Shown here one piece after another: positions 14,013-15,897 of a stretch of 15,897 nucleotides of DNA. The DNA lies in assembly GCA_029940235.1 (NCBI GenBank), contig JAOZRI010000019.1:1-15897 (forward strand). Reading direction: 5' to 3'. Under the pieces are notes generated by a model. The model had not been told where the DNA came from and ran no database searches. It saw only the letters and a program-made list of their open reading frames with translations. The position numbers and the translations under genes were made by a program. Source of the stretch: Desulfobacula sp. (lineage in GTDB: Bacteria > Desulfobacterota > Desulfobacteria > Desulfobacterales > Desulfobacteraceae). Within the stretch, counting starts at the first letter, position 1. Each line of letters opens with the position of its first letter.

Positions 14013-14894
14013 ATGAATAAAAATTTTAAGCACTGTTTATCATCTGCTTTTATCTTTGCTTTTTGCATAATAAATCTGTTTTTTTTATCAGGATGCTCTT
14101 TGATCATCTCTTCTGCCACATCTGATATGATGAATCATCTTTCCAAAAGTATTTCAAACAGTGATGATCTTTCCATGGTAAAAGACGGCGCCCCGGCATA
14201 TCTTTTAATGATTGACTCCTTGATATATAAAGATCCGGAGAATACAAGCCTTTTATGTAATGCTGCACTGTTATATACCTCCTATGCTGACCTGTTTGTA
14301 AAAGATATTGTCAGATCAAAAAAAATGGCTGACAAAGCCATGAATTATGCAAAAAGAGCAATCTGCCTTGAAAACTCTGCTGCATGCATGCTTAAATCCA
14401 AAACATTTAAAGAGTTTGAAACAATAATTTCAAATATGAAACACAAAGATATTCCTGCTCTTTTTACCCTGGGCAATGCCTGGGCAGGCTGGATAATGGT
14501 CAATAAAAATGATTTTAACGCCATTGCTGACATCTCCCATATTGAATTGATCATGCAGCGGGTGATTGAACTTGATAAAACATATAAAGATGGTGCTGCA
14601 TATCTTTACCTTGGGACATTGGCAAGTCTACTGCCACCATCTCTTGGTGGAAAACCAGAACAGGGAAAACTCTTTTTTAATAAGGCTATAGAAATCTGTC
14701 AGGGCAAAAATCTTATGGTAAAAGTGATCTTTGCAAAAATGTATGCAAGAATGATGTTTGACAGAGCACTTCACGATAAACTATTAAAAGAAGTTATGGT
14801 TGCAGATCCTAATGTGCCGGGGTTTACTCTTGTAAATACGTGGGCACAGATACAGGCATTGGAGCTAATAGAGAGTGCAGATGATTATTTTTAA
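14013..14894 (+). CDS. TRAP transporter TatT component family lipoprotein
   Basis: A 293-residue predicted lipoprotein. A type II signal peptide with a hydrophobic core (residues 11-24) ends at the lipobox LSGC, with Cys28 as the lipidated residue. The mature part is alpha-helical and TPR-like (ALLYTSYADLF, MNYAKRAICLENS, AAYLYLGTLASLLPPSLGGKPEQGKLFFNKAIEI). The LPPSLGGKPEQG loop is characteristic of the TatT (TP0956-like) family. These periplasmic subunits associate with the DctP solute-binding protein of some TRAP transporters and are thought to help hold hydrophobic ligands. The dctP-type gene follows 191 nt downstream in the same orientation, which fits. The Shine-Dalgarno is weak. No convincing -24/-12 or -35/-10 promoter was found in the 195-nt gap upstream. 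Confidence 0.85.
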   Translation: MNKNFKHCLSSAFIFAFCIINLFFLSGCSLIISSATSDMMNHLSKSISNSDDLSMVKDGAPAYLLMIDSLIYKDPENTSLLCNAALLYTSYADLFVKDIVRSKKMADKAMNYAKRAICLENSAACMLKSKTFKEFETIISNMKHKDIPALFTLGNAWAGWIMVNKNDFNAIADISHIELIMQRVIELDKTYKDGAAYLYLGTLASLLPPSLGGKPEQGKLFFNKAIEICQGKNLMVKVIFAKMYARMMFDRALHDKLLKEVMVADPNVPGFTLVNTWAQIQALELIESADDYF

Positions 14895-14895
14895 A

Positions 14896-15021
14896 GTGTT
14901 TGGACAGAAACTTACCCATCTGCTTTGTTGCTGCAAAGTTTTGCAATCCTCATGTACTACAGTACACTCCGGTTGCAAAACTGTTTGCGCCTCACATATG
15001 GGCAACTTTCCATCCAAACAC
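14896..15021. repeat. 126-nt nested palindrome between tatT-type gene and dctP
   Basis: A long imperfect hairpin occupies two thirds of the intercistronic gap. The outer arms GTGTTTGGA (14896-14904) and TCCAAACAC (15013-15021) match perfectly. Further pairs are 14907-14910 with 15007-15010 and CCCAT (14915-14919) with ATGGG (14998-15002). The inner stem pairs GCAAA (14933-14937) with 14984-14988 and GTTTTGCAA (14938-14946) with 14973-14981. The tip pairs TGTACT (14953-14958) with AGTACA (14961-14966). No T tract follows, and the ribosome binding site of dctP begins about 50 nt later. The symmetry and size suggest a dispersed palindromic repeat or a MITE-like element. Confidence 0.75.
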
Positions 15022-15085
15022 ACATTTTCAACCAATCCATGCTCTAAATTGATGAAAAGAACTTTTCTATAGAAGGACTTTTAAT

Positions 15086-15897
15086 ATGCTAAAAAATTTT
15101 CAAATATTTAAACTATTATTGTTGATATTGTTTACTCTATTTATCACAGACAATGCACTGGCTGTGAAACTGAAAATTGCCACGTTATCGCCGGAAGGTT
15201 CCATGTGGATGGAGAAGATGCGTCAGGGTGCAGCCATGGTTGCTAAAGAAACCAACAACCGTGTGAAGTTCAAATTTTATCCCGGCGGCGTTATGGGAAA
15301 TGATAAAACTGTTTTAAGAAAAATTCGCATTGGGCAACTCCATGGTGGGGCTGTTGTCGCAGGAAGCCTTTCAAGATTTTTCCCGGCAAACCAACTTTAT
15401 GCGCAGCCCATGAAATTTAAAAGTCTTGACGAAGTGAATTATGTCAGAAAATATATGGATCAATATATCATTGACGGGCTTGATCATGCCGGTTTTATTA
15501 CTTTTGGGCTGATGGGGGGCGGTTTTGCATATATAATGTCACAAAATCCTGTGGAAACCATAGATGATTTAAGAAACCAGAAGGTGTGGATTCCAGACAA
15601 TGATAAAATCAGCCAGGACTCTATTAAAGCTTTTGGAATAACTCCTATTACTTTGCCAATTGCAGATGTAAGGACATCCCTTCAGTCGGGTTTAATTAAT
15701 ACAGTGGCGACATCTCCTGTGGGGGCTATTGTTCTCCAATGGCATACCCAAATTAAATATGTAACCAATATTCCCCTGATCTACCTCCATGCTGTGCTTG
15801 CCATTGATAAGAAAAAATTTTCAAAGATTCCAGAACCAGATAAAAAAACCACCATCCAAATCATGACAAAGGCCATGAAAGAAATTGATATGCAAAA
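15086..15897 (+). CDS. dctP: TRAP transporter solute-binding protein DctP family, C-terminally cut by window end
   Basis: The first 270 codons of a periplasmic extracytoplasmic solute receptor, open to the window edge. A signal peptide of about 26 residues (hydrophobic LLLLILFTLFI, ending DNALA before VKLKIATLSPEGSMW) is followed by typical DctP features: the opening KIATLSPEGS, the FYPGGVMGND segment, the QLHGGAVV region, PMKFKSLDEVNY, and LRNQKVWIPDND, in which the family's substrate-carboxylate arginine usually lies nearby. GAAGGA lies 8 nt before the ATG. The preceding tatT-type gene and the 126-nt palindrome indicate a TatT-associated TRAP system, and dctQ and dctM are expected just beyond the window. 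The ligand cannot be read from sequence; TatT association often goes with hydrophobic or bulky organic acids. Confidence 0.88.
   Translation, partial: MLKNFQIFKLLLLILFTLFITDNALAVKLKIATLSPEGSMWMEKMRQGAAMVAKETNNRVKFKFYPGGVMGNDKTVLRKIRIGQLHGGAVVAGSLSRFFPANQLYAQPMKFKSLDEVNYVRKYMDQYIIDGLDHAGFITFGLMGGGFAYIMSQNPVETIDDLRNQKVWIPDNDKISQDSIKAFGITPITLPIADVRTSLQSGLINTVATSPVGAIVLQWHTQIKYVTNIPLIYLHAVLAIDKKKFSKIPEPDKKTTIQIMTKAMKEIDMQ

Overview
The window looks like chromosome of a low-GC, strictly anaerobic sulfate reducer of the Desulfobacteraceae type (Desulfobacula-like). This is an inference from three things: a branched-chain acyl-CoA oxidation operon, a TRAP uptake module with a separate TatT lipoprotein, and many one- and two-component-type signalling proteins in AT-rich DNA. 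No rRNA, tRNA, CRISPR array or transposase is visible.

Left third (1-5780, minus strand, transcribed right to left): a catabolic operon that reads as the lower leucine/isovalerate pathway. The order is acyl-CoA dehydrogenase, 3-methylglutaconyl-CoA hydratase, biotin-dependent carboxyltransferase (methylcrotonyl-CoA carboxylase beta type), HMG-CoA lyase-family enzyme, XRE-cupin regulator, and the first 13 codons of what looks like acetoacetyl-CoA synthetase. Together they would take a branched acyl-CoA through dehydrogenation, carboxylation, hydration and cleavage to acetyl-CoA plus acetoacetate, and then activate the acetoacetate. The biotin carboxylase/biotin carrier subunit is not in the window. 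A good sigma-70 promoter with an 18-bp TetR-like operator just downstream precedes the operon. Two non-terminator hairpins sit in its two long internal gaps.

Middle (5888-11332): a large HDOD-GAF-degenerate GGDEF-PilZ-like signalling protein (minus) is divergent from priA, the replication-restart helicase (plus). A small zinc-ribbon plus PilZ-like protein (minus) converges on priA. The two proteins flanking priA share a similar C-terminal segment.

Right third (11333-15897): a GAF-AAA+-Fis sigma-54 activator (plus) has its own promoter and a strongly folded 5' leader. A YkgJ-type cysteine-cluster protein (minus) follows. Then comes a TRAP uptake operon (plus): a TatT-type lipoprotein, a 126-nt nested palindrome, and a DctP solute-binding protein cut by the window end. 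The TRAP membrane subunits would lie beyond the edge.
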